Assembly: GCF_002285415.1 (NCBI RefSeq)
Contig: NZ_NSBU01000004.1
Coordinates: 620,001 to 684,000 of the forward strand
Direction of reading: 5' to 3'
DNA length: 64,000 nucleotides
Source: Actibacterium pelagium
Lineage (GTDB): Bacteria; Pseudomonadota; Alphaproteobacteria; Rhodobacterales; Rhodobacteraceae
This document shows positions 26,317 through 35,172 of the stretch, piece after piece (position 1 is the stretch's first letter; each line of letters opens with the position of its first letter). The notes under the pieces are model-generated. The model did no database searches. It was not told the DNA's origin and was given only the letters and a program-made list of their open reading frames with translations. Position numbers and translations under genes: made by a program.

Positions 26317-28167
26317 ATGCGACCACTGTGCCGAAATTCTGACCGCGACCCCAGATTGGATGGGCTGCGGGCGCTTGCCGTCCTGTCAGTTCTGGCGTTT
26401 CACTTGGGTCTGCCGTGGCAAGGCGGTTACTTGGGGGTCGATATCTTCTTCGTCCTATCCGGCTATCTGATCTTCCACAGCCTGCTGCATCCCAAACAGG
26501 CGGGGACGCAGCTTTTGCGAACATTCTTTCTGCGGCGGGTGATGCGGTTGGCCCCCGCACTGATTACGGCGCTTTTCGGGGTGGTGTTGATCGCACCTTT
26601 CGTCCTTTTGCCGCCAGAACTGTCCTTTCTTGGCCAATCTCTGCTGGCGACCGCCCTTCTTGTGCCAAACTTCTTTTTCTGGAGCAGCTTCGATTATTTC
26701 TCTACCGCGGCTCATGACAGCCCTTTGCTGCACTTGTGGTCCTTGGGTGTCGAAGCACAGTTCTATCTGATCGCGCCGTTTCTACTGTTGGTGCGGCGCT
26801 GGATCAGCAAGACGTGGTGGTATGTGTTTCTGGGCGGTGCTGTCGCTCTGTCCTTTGCGCTGGCCCTCTTTGCGCATGCATTTCACCCGAAGGCTGGGTT
26901 TTATTGGATGCCGACCCGGTTTTGGCAGTTCGGTTTCGGGGCCTTTATCGCTATCGGTACCGTCCGGGCTGGCCATTGGGCAAGTGGTGCCGGGATTGCG
27001 GTTTTGGTCGGGGGGCTGGTGGCCGCGCCGTCAGTGCCGTTTTGGGCCGGAATTGGGGTCACCATCGGGACGGGGCTTCTGATTTCAGCGCCCCGGACCG
27101 GCCCCGTTGCGCGGCTATTGGGTGGCGCACTGCCAACTTGGATTGGGGCCCGATCTTACACGCTATACCTGATACATTGGCCGGTAATCGTTTTCGCCAG
27201 ATTACTGTGGGGGCCTGACACCAGCTGGACAGAGAAGCTGCTATTGGCGGCGATAAGCATGGGTTTGGCTGCGGGTGTGACGCGCTGGGTCGAGCAGCCA
27301 GCGATGCGAGCGGGGTGCGTTCGGCCCGTCACCATCGGCGCAGTTGTCGGGCTGATCATCGCAGTCGCCTTGATGCCTCAATCTCTTTGGCGGGGTATGT
27401 ATCCGCAGACCGTGGTCGAGTTGTCGGCCTATGCAGATTACAAAGAGCGCCACTCATTCTACGGCCAAACACTGCTGCACAGGTGTTTCATCACAGATCA
27501 GACAAGGGAAGGGGCCGCAGCGTTTGATTCTTTGACCTGCTTGCCACCACGAGATGGACGACCGCAAATTCTGCTGATCGGGGATAGCCACGCGGCGCAT
27601 CTGTCGGCAGCCCTGCGCAAGCAAGCGGATTGGCAGTTGGGGCAGGTAACAATGGCCGGGTGTCGGCCGTTGATTGCCGAAAATCCAGAAGGTGATTGTG
27701 CCGCCCTGATGACCAAGACCCTGCGGTTGCAACGCCCTGATCTTTGGGTGATCAGCGCCCGGTGGCAGGCAGAGGAGCTTTCGGAATTGTCCGCGACAAT
27801 TGATCGGCTTTCTGGTCGGGTTCTGGTTTTAGGGCCAGTACCGGAATACCCCGGCGGCTTGCCCCAACAGTTGGCCCGGGACGCATGGACTGGTCGCGAA
27901 ACGGCGCCATGGCGCGCTGATCCGAAACTGCCCCAATTGGATGCAAGGGTCCGCCAAGCCTTGGCTGGCACATCGGCCACATATGTTTCCCTGATAGAGT
28001 TGCTCTGCCCCAACGGCCCTTGCAAAACACGGGTTGGGACGGTGCCGCTACAGTTCGACTATGGGCACTTCACGGCCGAGGGGGCTGAATATGTTGTCTC
28101 TCGTATTTCCGCGCTACTGACCCCTCAATCAACGTCGAAAACAATGGTGTGGCATGTCGCAAAGTAA
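26317..28167 (+). CDS. Acyltransferase 3 (OafA/YrhL type) with C-terminal SGNH domain
   Basis: A 616-aa integral membrane protein. The first 350 residues form an acyltransferase-3 domain with about ten helices; the N-terminal DPRLDGLRALAVLSVLAFHLG carries the conserved DGLR...FH motif. The C-terminal 240 residues form a periplasmic SGNH domain with the GDSHAAHL nucleophile block and a terminal FDYGHFTAEGAEYV Asp/His pair. Such proteins O-acetylate surface polysaccharides such as O-antigen. It overlaps the next gene by 14 bases. The tailored polysaccharide is probably the one made by this locus. Confidence 0.88.
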   Translation: MRPLCRNSDRDPRLDGLRALAVLSVLAFHLGLPWQGGYLGVDIFFVLSGYLIFHSLLHPKQAGTQLLRTFFLRRVMRLAPALITALFGVVLIAPFVLLPPELSFLGQSLLATALLVPNFFFWSSFDYFSTAAHDSPLLHLWSLGVEAQFYLIAPFLLLVRRWISKTWWYVFLGGAVALSFALALFAHAFHPKAGFYWMPTRFWQFGFGAFIAIGTVRAGHWASGAGIAVLVGGLVAAPSVPFWAGIGVTIGTGLLISAPRTGPVARLLGGALPTWIGARSYTLYLIHWPVIVFARLLWGPDTSWTEKLLLAAISMGLAAGVTRWVEQPAMRAGCVRPVTIGAVVGLIIAVALMPQSLWRGMYPQTVVELSAYADYKERHSFYGQTLLHRCFITDQTREGAAAFDSLTCLPPRDGRPQILLIGDSHAAHLSAALRKQADWQLGQVTMAGCRPLIAENPEGDCAALMTKTLRLQRPDLWVISARWQAEELSELSATIDRLSGRVLVLGPVPEYPGGLPQQLARDAWTGRETAPWRADPKLPQLDARVRQALAGTSATYVSLIELLCPNGPCKTRVGTVPLQFDYGHFTAEGAEYVVSRISALLTPQSTSKTMVWHVAK

Positions 28168-29371
28168 TGGCACGCTTTTGGTGCGCCCTGGGCTTGAAGG
28201 GCGCGCGACCTCTATGGTCACTGCCTTCCTGATTGCGATGCTGGTGCCCCTGACCTTCAATTGGGGAGATGTCCTTCTATCCCCGCTGCGCCTGTTTCTG
28301 ATCTTCGTCTCGATGCCGCTGATGACGATCGCGTTCAGGGCAGGATTGCGCCTGCAGGTCACGGATATTGTGGTATTGGCCTACTGCCTTTGGGCGCCAC
28401 TGCTTCTGCTGCTTCACCATGGCACCGAACGCCTTTCCTTTGCGGTTCTTACAGCTTTGGAAACGGCGATCCCCTATCTGATCGGGCGATTGTTGATACG
28501 GGATCATTCGTCCTATCTGAGAATGTTGAAGTGCTTAGGAGTTGCGATCTGCGTCCTGACGGGCTTGGCCGCGACAGAGGCGATCTGGCAAGTTCAGCCC
28601 CTGCGCCCGATCACAGAGTGGCTGGGCGACACCTATCCGTGGCCGTTGGAAGAGCGCTTGGGGCTTTGGCGCGCACAGACCGTCTTTGAGCACCCGATCC
28701 TGTTTGGGTGTTTCGCCGCAGTATCGGCCATCTTGCTTTTCACTGCGGGTATGAAGCGCTTTGCGTTGGTCGCTGGCATTGCGGTTTTCTTTTCGCTGTC
28801 GGCAGGGGCGTGGTTGGTTTTGGCAATTGCCATGGGCTTGATCCTCTGGCGCCGGGTCTGGGGCCCGGGGCCGATCCATTGGTGGGTTTTGGGGCTGGGC
28901 ACGATTGGCGGGTATCTGGTGCTTGAGGCGCTTTCTGACCGTTCAATCCCCGAGGTTCTGGCAAATTGGCTCAGCTTCAGCCCTCATAACGCCCATTGGC
29001 GGCTGCTGACCTTTCGTTTTGTCACCGAAAATATCATCGCCAACCCATGGATCGGGATCGGGATGAACGACTGGGCACGACCAGAGTGGTTTGTGACCGA
29101 CAGCGTTGACAACTTCTGGCTCTTGCAGGGGCTAAGGTACGGAATGCCCGGGGCAATGTTGATGGGGTTGGCTGTTGTGTCCCGGTTCTGGGGGGTGGTA
29201 TCTGCGCGCCCCGCAGAAAAGCAGGTCGCACACTGCCGTCTGGGGGTGGGTGCTGCGTTGGTGGCTTTGTCCGTGGGAATCTGCACCGTCCACATCTGGG
29301 GCGTCATGTTCGCCTTTTTCAGCTTCTTCCTAGGCGCCTCTGCTTTCCTGACCCAGTCCGAGCCCAGCTAG
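28154..29371 (+). CDS. O-antigen ligase/Wzy-type polymerase-like membrane protein
   Basis: A 405-aa protein with ten or more hydrophobic helices and a large periplasmic loop, the layout of the O-antigen ligase/Wzy superfamily. The motif RAQTVFEHPILFGCFAAVS, common in EPS polymerases of this family, is present, as is a late helix pair after FSPHNAHWRLLTFRF. With Wzz and a flippase nearby it most likely polymerises the repeat unit in the periplasm. It overlaps the acyltransferase gene by 14 bases, and its last 53 bases overlap the 3' end of the convergent flippase gene. Confidence 0.8.
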   Translation: MSQSNGTLLVRPGLEGRATSMVTAFLIAMLVPLTFNWGDVLLSPLRLFLIFVSMPLMTIAFRAGLRLQVTDIVVLAYCLWAPLLLLLHHGTERLSFAVLTALETAIPYLIGRLLIRDHSSYLRMLKCLGVAICVLTGLAATEAIWQVQPLRPITEWLGDTYPWPLEERLGLWRAQTVFEHPILFGCFAAVSAILLFTAGMKRFALVAGIAVFFSLSAGAWLVLAIAMGLILWRRVWGPGPIHWWVLGLGTIGGYLVLEALSDRSIPEVLANWLSFSPHNAHWRLLTFRFVTENIIANPWIGIGMNDWARPEWFVTDSVDNFWLLQGLRYGMPGAMLMGLAVVSRFWGVVSARPAEKQVAHCRLGVGAALVALSVGICTVHIWGVMFAFFSFFLGASAFLTQSEPS

Positions 29372-30632
29372 GAAATTCAATCGCGGGATCGGGCCCCTTG
29401 GTTTTGAGGACGACGTGCCGAAGCCGCGCTTTGTGCGCGGGAAGCAATGCCAGCAAAGCGATCGAAACCCCGATCAGACCGAACAGATGGGCGGCGATAG
29501 CTGTGGTGCATGCACCGAAAATGGCGGCAAAACAGTTGATCTTCAAAAGCCTGCTTTCATTCCGGGTCAGGATCAGCACCAGTGCCCCTGATCCGAAGGG
29601 CAATGCGCAGATTTGCGTCAGGGTCATTATCGGTATCAGGTGCTTCGCCTGCTGATAGTCAGGCCCCAGATACTGCAGGTAAGGGCTGCTCAATATCATG
29701 ATAATCGCTGCGACCCCAAGGCCGCCTGCGGTCGCGGCTTGGGCGGACGTTGCGGTCAATCCTCGCGCTGCCGACACTTTCCCTGCTGCCAATGCATGCG
29801 ACAGGCGCGGCCCCAAAACCTGCGTTGCGACCTGTTGAACCAGCCCCACAAGCCCCGCAGCGCGCGACGCAACGCGATAAAGTCCAAGCGCAGTATTCCC
29901 AAGAACAAGCCCGACGACCAAGTGGTCCAGCTGAGATAGAAACAAGCTGGACCAGCCTGTCGCCAGCAGGGGAAACCCCTGAGATATTCGCGGCAATGGT
30001 GAGGAGCCTGTTGCCGGAACGCGCCTTTTCCAAGTTATGGTCAAGCAGACGGCCATTAGTCCAAATGACAACCCCGCAGCGGCGATGCCGCACTGGAACA
30101 AGAGAGTGGCGTCAAGCGAGAGATCAAACAGGGCTGAGGCTCCGATTAATGCCAGCATGGCTGCCGGTCGCAAAGCGGCCTCGATCACTTGCACCCAAAG
30201 CACCCGGTCGCAGGCAGAAAGCAACGCGGCAAGGGTCAGGCATCCCCCATGCAGCGCCAGAAGTGTTCCAACCAAGACCCAACCGGGGGCAAGTCGCGCG
30301 CCCGCAAGTTCGGCCGCCCAAAGCGCAGGAACCGCAAGCGTGACGGAGGTGGCGGTTGCCATGACGCTGTTCCAAAGCAGGCGGCGGGCGGTCTTCGCAG
30401 AAGCTTTGGGCAAAACGCGCAGGGCCAAATCGCCTTGCCCCCAATGCACTGCCCCCCCGGCCAGCAGAACAATTGTATGAGCTAAAACATAGGCGCCGAA
30501 CTCCTGCGCTCCCATGACGCGCGCGGCGAAAATTCCGGTCACAAGTTGCAAAGCCAGACCAGTAAAGCGAAGCCCCACGCCCCAGAAAGTGTGCCGGGAC
30601 AGAGAGCTTTGGGTTTTGGGGTTGAGAGCCAT
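29319..30632 (-). CDS. Polysaccharide flippase (Wzx/MATE-like)
   Basis: A 437-aa membrane protein with about twelve helices and the polysaccharide-synthesis family start: HTFWGVGLRFTGLALQLVTGIFAARVMGAQEFGAYVLAHTIVLLAGG. Near the centre, QLDHLVVGLVLGNTALGLYRVASR is typical of Wzx/RfbX proteins. It would move the lipid-linked repeat unit across the inner membrane for the Wzy-like protein. The C-terminus is basic. It is convergent with, and overlaps by 53 bases, the polymerase gene; it is monocistronic on the minus strand. Confidence 0.82.
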   Translation of the reverse strand: MALNPKTQSSLSRHTFWGVGLRFTGLALQLVTGIFAARVMGAQEFGAYVLAHTIVLLAGGAVHWGQGDLALRVLPKASAKTARRLLWNSVMATATSVTLAVPALWAAELAGARLAPGWVLVGTLLALHGGCLTLAALLSACDRVLWVQVIEAALRPAAMLALIGASALFDLSLDATLLFQCGIAAAGLSFGLMAVCLTITWKRRVPATGSSPLPRISQGFPLLATGWSSLFLSQLDHLVVGLVLGNTALGLYRVASRAAGLVGLVQQVATQVLGPRLSHALAAGKVSAARGLTATSAQAATAGGLGVAAIIMILSSPYLQYLGPDYQQAKHLIPIMTLTQICALPFGSGALVLILTRNESRLLKINCFAAIFGACTTAIAAHLFGLIGVSIALLALLPAHKARLRHVVLKTKGPDPAIEFPSWARTGSGKQRRLGRS

Positions 30633-30716
30633 GGGATCATTGGGCCGGGAAGGGCTTAACGAATTCTCAACGACTTACCTCAAATTCTAAGAAAAAGCCC
30701 ATAAAGGACGCTGGCA

Positions 30717-31610
30717 ATGCGAAATGATTCCTCTCCGACTCGGGTCTTTGTCGTCGGCTGTGCCCGCAGTGGGACCACCTTGGCACAGCGCCTGATCTCG
30801 GAACGGCTGGGCCTTTATTCGCTGCCAGAGACCCGGTTTTTTGCCAATCTAATCGGCAATGTAGAGCCACGCATGTTCCCCCAGACGCAACAGCGCCGAC
30901 CTGCTGTGCGCGATCTCCGATCGCGGCTACGAGAGGTCTTGCGGGTCAGTACGGGAATGGAGTGGCAAACGACGGGCGCCCTGCCTGCGCCGCAGCGCAA
31001 GGGACGTGTCGGGATGGCCTTGGCGGCAGCGGATTTCGTTAACGGGATGGATCAGTTAGCGGCCGAAAACGGGTGTAGCGGCTGGCTGGAGAAGACGCCC
31101 ATCCATGTGCATTACGTTCCGCAAATCCTGCGCTATGTCCCTGGCGCTTGGGTGATCCATGTGATCCGTGGCCCGAAACAGACGGTGGCGTCGATCCGCG
31201 ATGCAGCGCAGCGCTATCCGGACCCTTGGGCGCAGATATTCACCTGTGTCGAGCGGGCAGTAGACAACTGGAATGCCTCGATGCAGGACAGCGCCCGCGC
31301 AGTTGGCCTGCCGCGTCAGTTGTTTCTGTCATACGAGACCTTGGCCCAAGATCCCGAACCTGTTTTGCGCTCAGTCGAATATCGGTTGGGCTTACAACAG
31401 ATGTCAGAGCCAACGTATCTTGGTTCCGGCCTTGCCGAACCGCGAGAGGTTTGGAAATCGGCCGCGATCAGTGGAAAGGTCCGGCAAGCGCAATCGAAAT
31501 GGACCTTGGCCCTTTCCGCTGAAGAGCGCGAGATGGCAGAGGGGATGATCCATGCCATCCCGCGACCACTGGCCAATGAGTTGAGCACCTTTACGAAAGC
31601 GATTGCCTGA
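30717..31610 (+). CDS. Sulfotransferase family protein
   Basis: A 297-aa protein with the PAPS-binding motifs of sulfotransferases: VVGCARSGTTLAQRL near the N-terminus (5'-phosphosulfate loop) and VIHVIRGPKQTVASIRD (3'-phosphate loop). It would transfer sulfate from PAPS to a carbohydrate hydroxyl, giving a sulfated surface polysaccharide, which is common in marine bacteria. AAGGA lies 8 bases before the ATG. The GT2 gene begins at its TGA stop (TGATG). Confidence 0.83.
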   Translation: MRNDSSPTRVFVVGCARSGTTLAQRLISERLGLYSLPETRFFANLIGNVEPRMFPQTQQRRPAVRDLRSRLREVLRVSTGMEWQTTGALPAPQRKGRVGMALAAADFVNGMDQLAAENGCSGWLEKTPIHVHYVPQILRYVPGAWVIHVIRGPKQTVASIRDAAQRYPDPWAQIFTCVERAVDNWNASMQDSARAVGLPRQLFLSYETLAQDPEPVLRSVEYRLGLQQMSEPTYLGSGLAEPREVWKSAAISGKVRQAQSKWTLALSAEEREMAEGMIHAIPRPLANELSTFTKAIA

Positions 31611-32563
31611 TGCCCCGTATCTCAACCATTCTTCCCGTCTATAACCGCGCGCATTGCGTTCCCGAAGCCTTGCGTTCGATCCTGTCTCAGCCGGGCGCGC
31701 CAGACGAAGTGATTGTGGTGGATGACGGGTCCACCGACGATTTGCAGGCTGCGTTGCACCCGTTTCTGGGTCAGATCACGGTGATACGCCAGACTAATGC
31801 CGGAGTGTCCGCCGCGCGCAATGCAGGTGTTCGCGCAGCGACCGGTGAGTGGATCACCTTTCTGGATTCTGACGATCTGTGGGTTCCAGATCGTATGCGG
31901 ATGCTGCGTGAGGATCTTCAGGCCATTGATGCCAAGACGCAGGTTCATCTTGGTAATGTGATGTATGAAACCCCGACCGAAACGCGCAATCTTTTCGACC
32001 TGAAGCCCGCGGCGGCGCGCGCGACGCATCGGGGAGTGCTGACGGATCCGTTGCAGTTCGTCATTTCGGGAATGACCACGCAAGGGGCTGCGATCCATCG
32101 GGACGCGTTCGACAGGGTCGGCGGCTTTGACGAAGAGATGACCTATTTAGAAGATACGGACCTGTTCTGCCGATTGGCGCTATGCTGCGGGATTACGGTG
32201 AACTCTTCCGTCATGGCTATTGTTAGAAGGTTGCCAAACGACGGCGGGTTGACTGATGTCGAGGTGACGCTGCCCGCCGCCGCGATCGAGGCGCAGGTGC
32301 GTAGCCTGAAAGGGTTAGAGGCGCTGCCGATGCCCCCCGGTCAGCGCCTGATTCTACGCCAAAGATTAAGCGGTGCTTTGTTTCGACTGGCCTATTTGAA
32401 ACAGGGCCAGTCCCGGCGCAGACTTCTGGAGCAGGCCGCGCGATTGCATCCCCATCCGATAAAGGGCCGGGTCAAGTCTTGGTTGGCCCGGATCTACGGC
32501 AATTGGGGGATGCAAGTGTTGCTGCAGGACCAGCGGCGGCTGAACCGGTCTGCAGGTCCTTAG
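31610..32563 (+). CDS. Family 2 glycosyltransferase
   Basis: A 317-aa GT2 enzyme with the A-fold nucleotide-binding features: TILPVYNRAHCVPEAL, then VVDDGSTDD, TNAGVSAARNAGV and the metal-binding FLDSDDLW. The acceptor part contains GGFDEEMTYLEDTDLFCRL (the ED motif). The C-terminal 90 residues are helical and basic. Its A of ATG is shared with the sulfotransferase TGA. It ends in a 4-base overlap with the convergent SASA-domain gene. It probably adds a sugar that is then sulfated. Confidence 0.9.
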   Translation: MPRISTILPVYNRAHCVPEALRSILSQPGAPDEVIVVDDGSTDDLQAALHPFLGQITVIRQTNAGVSAARNAGVRAATGEWITFLDSDDLWVPDRMRMLREDLQAIDAKTQVHLGNVMYETPTETRNLFDLKPAAARATHRGVLTDPLQFVISGMTTQGAAIHRDAFDRVGGFDEEMTYLEDTDLFCRLALCCGITVNSSVMAIVRRLPNDGGLTDVEVTLPAAAIEAQVRSLKGLEALPMPPGQRLILRQRLSGALFRLAYLKQGQSRRRLLEQAARLHPHPIKGRVKSWLARIYGNWGMQVLLQDQRRLNRSAGP

Positions 32564-34014
32564 ATTGGGCGCAAAGCCATGGCAGCGATGGTTGGATAGT
32601 TCACGACGGTCGCACCGAAGTCACAGGTGACAGTCTGGATGCCCGCCGTCGGAACAATCTGATGCCCTGTATGCAGGCTGCGGTTTGTGCCGCTGATAAA
32701 GTTATCGGTGGTATTGCCAAGATTGATCTGACCGCTGGCACCCCCGGGTGCAATCGCTCCGGACGCGGCAAAAACAAGGTCTCCGACCTGTGCGGACAGG
32801 GTGGTAGAGATTGAAGTGCCATGCCCGGCCAATCCCACGTCAAACCCGTATCCGTCGACAGAGGCCAATGGAGTCTGGGCCCCATAGATTGGCAACAAGA
32901 CAGCGCCAGCCTGCTGTGGCTGAAAGTCGAAGACGATATCCAGATCGGCGCTTGTTCCTTCGGGCAGGTGTGCGCAATACAGCGCGACGTTGGTGCCAGA
33001 CACACGGCCCGTGCTACGCGCGACAACGCGCATCGCAGGTACTCCGCCAAGATGTACACTTTCGGGGCGTGGCAGGGTGCTGTCGTGGCGGCTGCCGATT
33101 GAAATCAGGACCAGCCTGTCACTGGCGGCACCCCCGACCGATATCCCGGTTGCGGACCAGCCAGCGGATGAGGTGAGGTCGGCGTAGACCGATGCGCCCG
33201 TCGTGATCGTGCCCGACGGCGCGACAGAGCCATTGACCCGAGCCCGCTGATACGCCTCGAAATAGGCCGCACCCAAGGCGCGGGTGCTGACGGCATCAAA
33301 GTGAACGCCGTCCCCCATCACTGGCTCGGATGGCGAAGAAATGTCCGCGTAACCGCAATAGGCTTGGGTCGAAGGCAAGGCCTGCACGCTACGCTGGATC
33401 AGGTCATCCCACCATGCCCCATCTGTGGCGTGGCCACCTGCGATGAACGGCGTCGCGGCCGAAGCTGCGACAACGTCGGTACGAAGGTTGGTGATCAGTT
33501 GCGAGAGGGCGCTGTCATAGGTCGCAAACCCGCGATCACTTTCACCTTGGTGCCACAGGAAACCGCGCAACACGGCCCCGACCGGTGCCGCCGCCATCGC
33601 CGCGTTAATCCTTGCGATCACGGCCTGATAATGGCTGTCTCCCGGATTCCAATGCCCGGTCGAAAACCCGGTACCACCATCGGCGGCGCCGATAAATAGA
33701 AGATCGGAAAGAGGGTTCGCTGCCGCAAAACTTGTCGCGAAGCCCTTGGCAAAGCCGAATTGGTTCGCTGCGGCAGTGTCTTCCCAGGGTCCATGGTCCA
33801 GACGAAAGCCGATCGGCTCCCACGCGCCAGCATTGCTCCAATGTTGGCTGCCAGAGGGATAACCCGCTCCACCATCATCCGTCGCATAGCCAACCGCGTT
33901 CGATTGCCCGATCACGACAAAGACATCCAAGCTGCCAGTGGGAACCGCTTCGTCCCCAATTGCCACCTGTGTCGATCCAAAAGAAAGCCCCAGATCCATA
34001 GTTTCGCCCCGCAT
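32560..34014 (-). CDS. Sialate O-acetylesterase-domain protein, possible GhsB-like spike fibre
   Basis: A 484-aa protein. Residues about 30-240 form an SGNH/SASA-type esterase domain: the nucleophile block VFVVIGQSNAVGYA, LRGFLWHQGESD, and a catalytic pair in GDGVHFD. The remaining 240 residues are beta-rich, Gly/Ser/Thr-rich and fibre-like, without a signal peptide. Absence of a signal peptide argues against an ordinary secreted esterase and fits a particle-borne spike. Together with the GhsA-family gene at 25181 it may be the receptor-binding GhsB-like component, with the esterase trimming acetyl groups that the locus adds. ATG 33999 is an alternative start. Assignment to GhsB is inference. 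Confidence 0.6.
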   Translation of the reverse strand: MRGETMDLGLSFGSTQVAIGDEAVPTGSLDVFVVIGQSNAVGYATDDGGAGYPSGSQHWSNAGAWEPIGFRLDHGPWEDTAAANQFGFAKGFATSFAAANPLSDLLFIGAADGGTGFSTGHWNPGDSHYQAVIARINAAMAAAPVGAVLRGFLWHQGESDRGFATYDSALSQLITNLRTDVVAASAATPFIAGGHATDGAWWDDLIQRSVQALPSTQAYCGYADISSPSEPVMGDGVHFDAVSTRALGAAYFEAYQRARVNGSVAPSGTITTGASVYADLTSSAGWSATGISVGGAASDRLVLISIGSRHDSTLPRPESVHLGGVPAMRVVARSTGRVSGTNVALYCAHLPEGTSADLDIVFDFQPQQAGAVLLPIYGAQTPLASVDGYGFDVGLAGHGTSISTTLSAQVGDLVFAASGAIAPGGASGQINLGNTTDNFISGTNRSLHTGHQIVPTAGIQTVTCDFGATVVNYPTIAAMALRPI

Positions 34015-34158
34015 GTTTCACTGTGTCATGGGGACTCTGAGAACCAAGTCCTTTCCGATTTCCTTCCCGACCGTTCGCCGGAGACGGTTTGATGCGGATT
34101 CAGGCGCAATGCCCCTTGCAAATCTTCGACGCTGGATGTACTCCGCCCCCTGTTGTGT

Positions 34159-34235
34159 CGGAGTGTAGCTCAGCCTGGTAGAGCACTGTCTTCGGGAGGC
34201 AGGGGCCGGAGGTTCGAATCCTCTCACTCCGACCA
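34159..34235 (+). tRNA. tRNA-Pro (anticodon CGG)
   Basis: 77 nt with a complete cloverleaf: acceptor CGGAGTG/CACTCCG, D-loop with AGCCTGGTAGA, anticodon stem CTGTC/GGCAG around loop TTCGGGA (anticodon CGG, reading CCG), TTCGAATC in the T-arm, and an encoded 3' CCA. Confidence 0.95.
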
Positions 34236-34242
34236 TTTAAGC

Positions 34243-34269
34243 AAGGCCCCTCACGGGGCCTTTTGTTTT
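34243..34269 (+). terminator. Intrinsic terminator after tRNA-Pro
   Basis: AAGGCCCC (34243-34250) and GGGGCCTT (34255-34262) form an 8-bp stem with a 4-nt loop, followed by TTTTGTTTT. It lies 8 bases past the tRNA CCA end. Confidence 0.9.
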
Positions 34270-34304
34270 GCGCGTTTGGTTTTCTATCGGGATGTACCTC
34301 GCCG

Positions 34305-35120
34305 TTACGATCCCAATTCAGATTCCAAATCTGCCAGTGATGGTCTGGGCAAGCTGTCCAGAAGCTGGTGTACGATCTCTCGGCAGGACGGTTCGTTCCA
34401 GCCTTCGGGTAAGAAGGCCTTCGGCAGGTCTGGGTGCCTAAGGATCGCGCGCCGCCAATTATGCACGACGAGCACCCGCAAAACGGTCGACTGAAACGGG
34501 TCGGCCACGCCCCCTTTGGGCAATAGAGCCAAGACGTTGCGGAAAGTGCCCAGCAAGTGATCGTATGTGTTCTTCAGTTCTGCCGGACCGCATTTATCAC
34601 GCAGCCAGTCAGGGGCTGAGATGTCATCGCTGTGCAGCACCAGCAGGTCTTCAATACCTGAAGGCGCAGGGCCTGCGGCAATTGCTGTCTGACTGTTCAG
34701 CGAGACGTAGTCACCTGTGAGTAGGAGGTCAGAAAGTTCTTGGCGTGAGTTGTTGGAACTGTCTGCCAGCAAAAGGTGCCAAGTCTTCGGATCAATCGAT
34801 TCCCTTGCATAGATCCGCGGGACAGCAGCAGCGGATTGGCTGCGTCCAAAATCTGCAAGGCTGTGAATGCTGTTCCGTCCGACTCGGGTGCTTTCGATCC
34901 AGCCTTCCTTACGAAGGCGATGCAAGGCAACGCGCGTGGCCTCGGCCTTGATCCCGGCCATGCCGGTGAGTTTGGAAATAAGCGCCCCGCTGATCTGATC
35001 AGACTCTTTTGGGGCCAGATCACCAAAAATAGTGACAAGGACCGACCAGACACGCTGCGTTCCGCTTGCGGTCAATTCGGTGACGCAGTTTTCAAACCAG
35101 TCAGGGGTTCCGTCTTTCAT
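34305..35120 (-). CDS. paaX: PaaX-family transcriptional repressor
   Basis: A 271-aa regulator. The N-terminal winged helix (VWSVLVTIFGDLAP, then GALISKLTGMAGIKAEATRVALHRLRKEGWIES) and the PaaX C-terminal domain (RRAILRHPDLPKAFLPEGW) match PaaX, the phenylacetyl-CoA-responsive repressor of paa genes. I place the start at ATG 35120, because an upstream ATG at 35168 would translate through a perfect hairpin. It lies directly behind paaZ on the same strand. The window therefore holds both PaaX and a TetR-type PaaR. Confidence 0.85.
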   Translation of the reverse strand: MKDGTPDWFENCVTELTASGTQRVWSVLVTIFGDLAPKESDQISGALISKLTGMAGIKAEATRVALHRLRKEGWIESTRVGRNSIHSLADFGRSQSAAAVPRIYARESIDPKTWHLLLADSSNNSRQELSDLLLTGDYVSLNSQTAIAAGPAPSGIEDLLVLHSDDISAPDWLRDKCGPAELKNTYDHLLGTFRNVLALLPKGGVADPFQSTVLRVLVVHNWRRAILRHPDLPKAFLPEGWNEPSCREIVHQLLDSLPRPSLADLESELGS

Positions 35121-35135
35121 GGGGGAACTATAGAC

Positions 35136-35166
35136 GCTGCGGGCGGATTTGCCATCCGCCCGCAGC
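35136..35166 (-). terminator. Perfect 13-bp hairpin between paaZ and paaX
   Basis: GCTGCGGGCGGAT (35136-35148) and ATCCGCCCGCAGC (35154-35166) are exact inverted repeats around a 5-nt loop, starting 6 bases after the paaZ stop. No T-run follows, so it may stabilise the paaZ 3' end or attenuate paaX rather than fully terminate. Confidence 0.6.
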
Positions 35167-35172
35167 ATCAGA

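Noticed and set aside
35121-35168. Upstream ATG for paaX at 35168
   Set aside because: It would translate a perfect 13-bp hairpin and is unlike PaaX proteins; ATG 35120 is retained.
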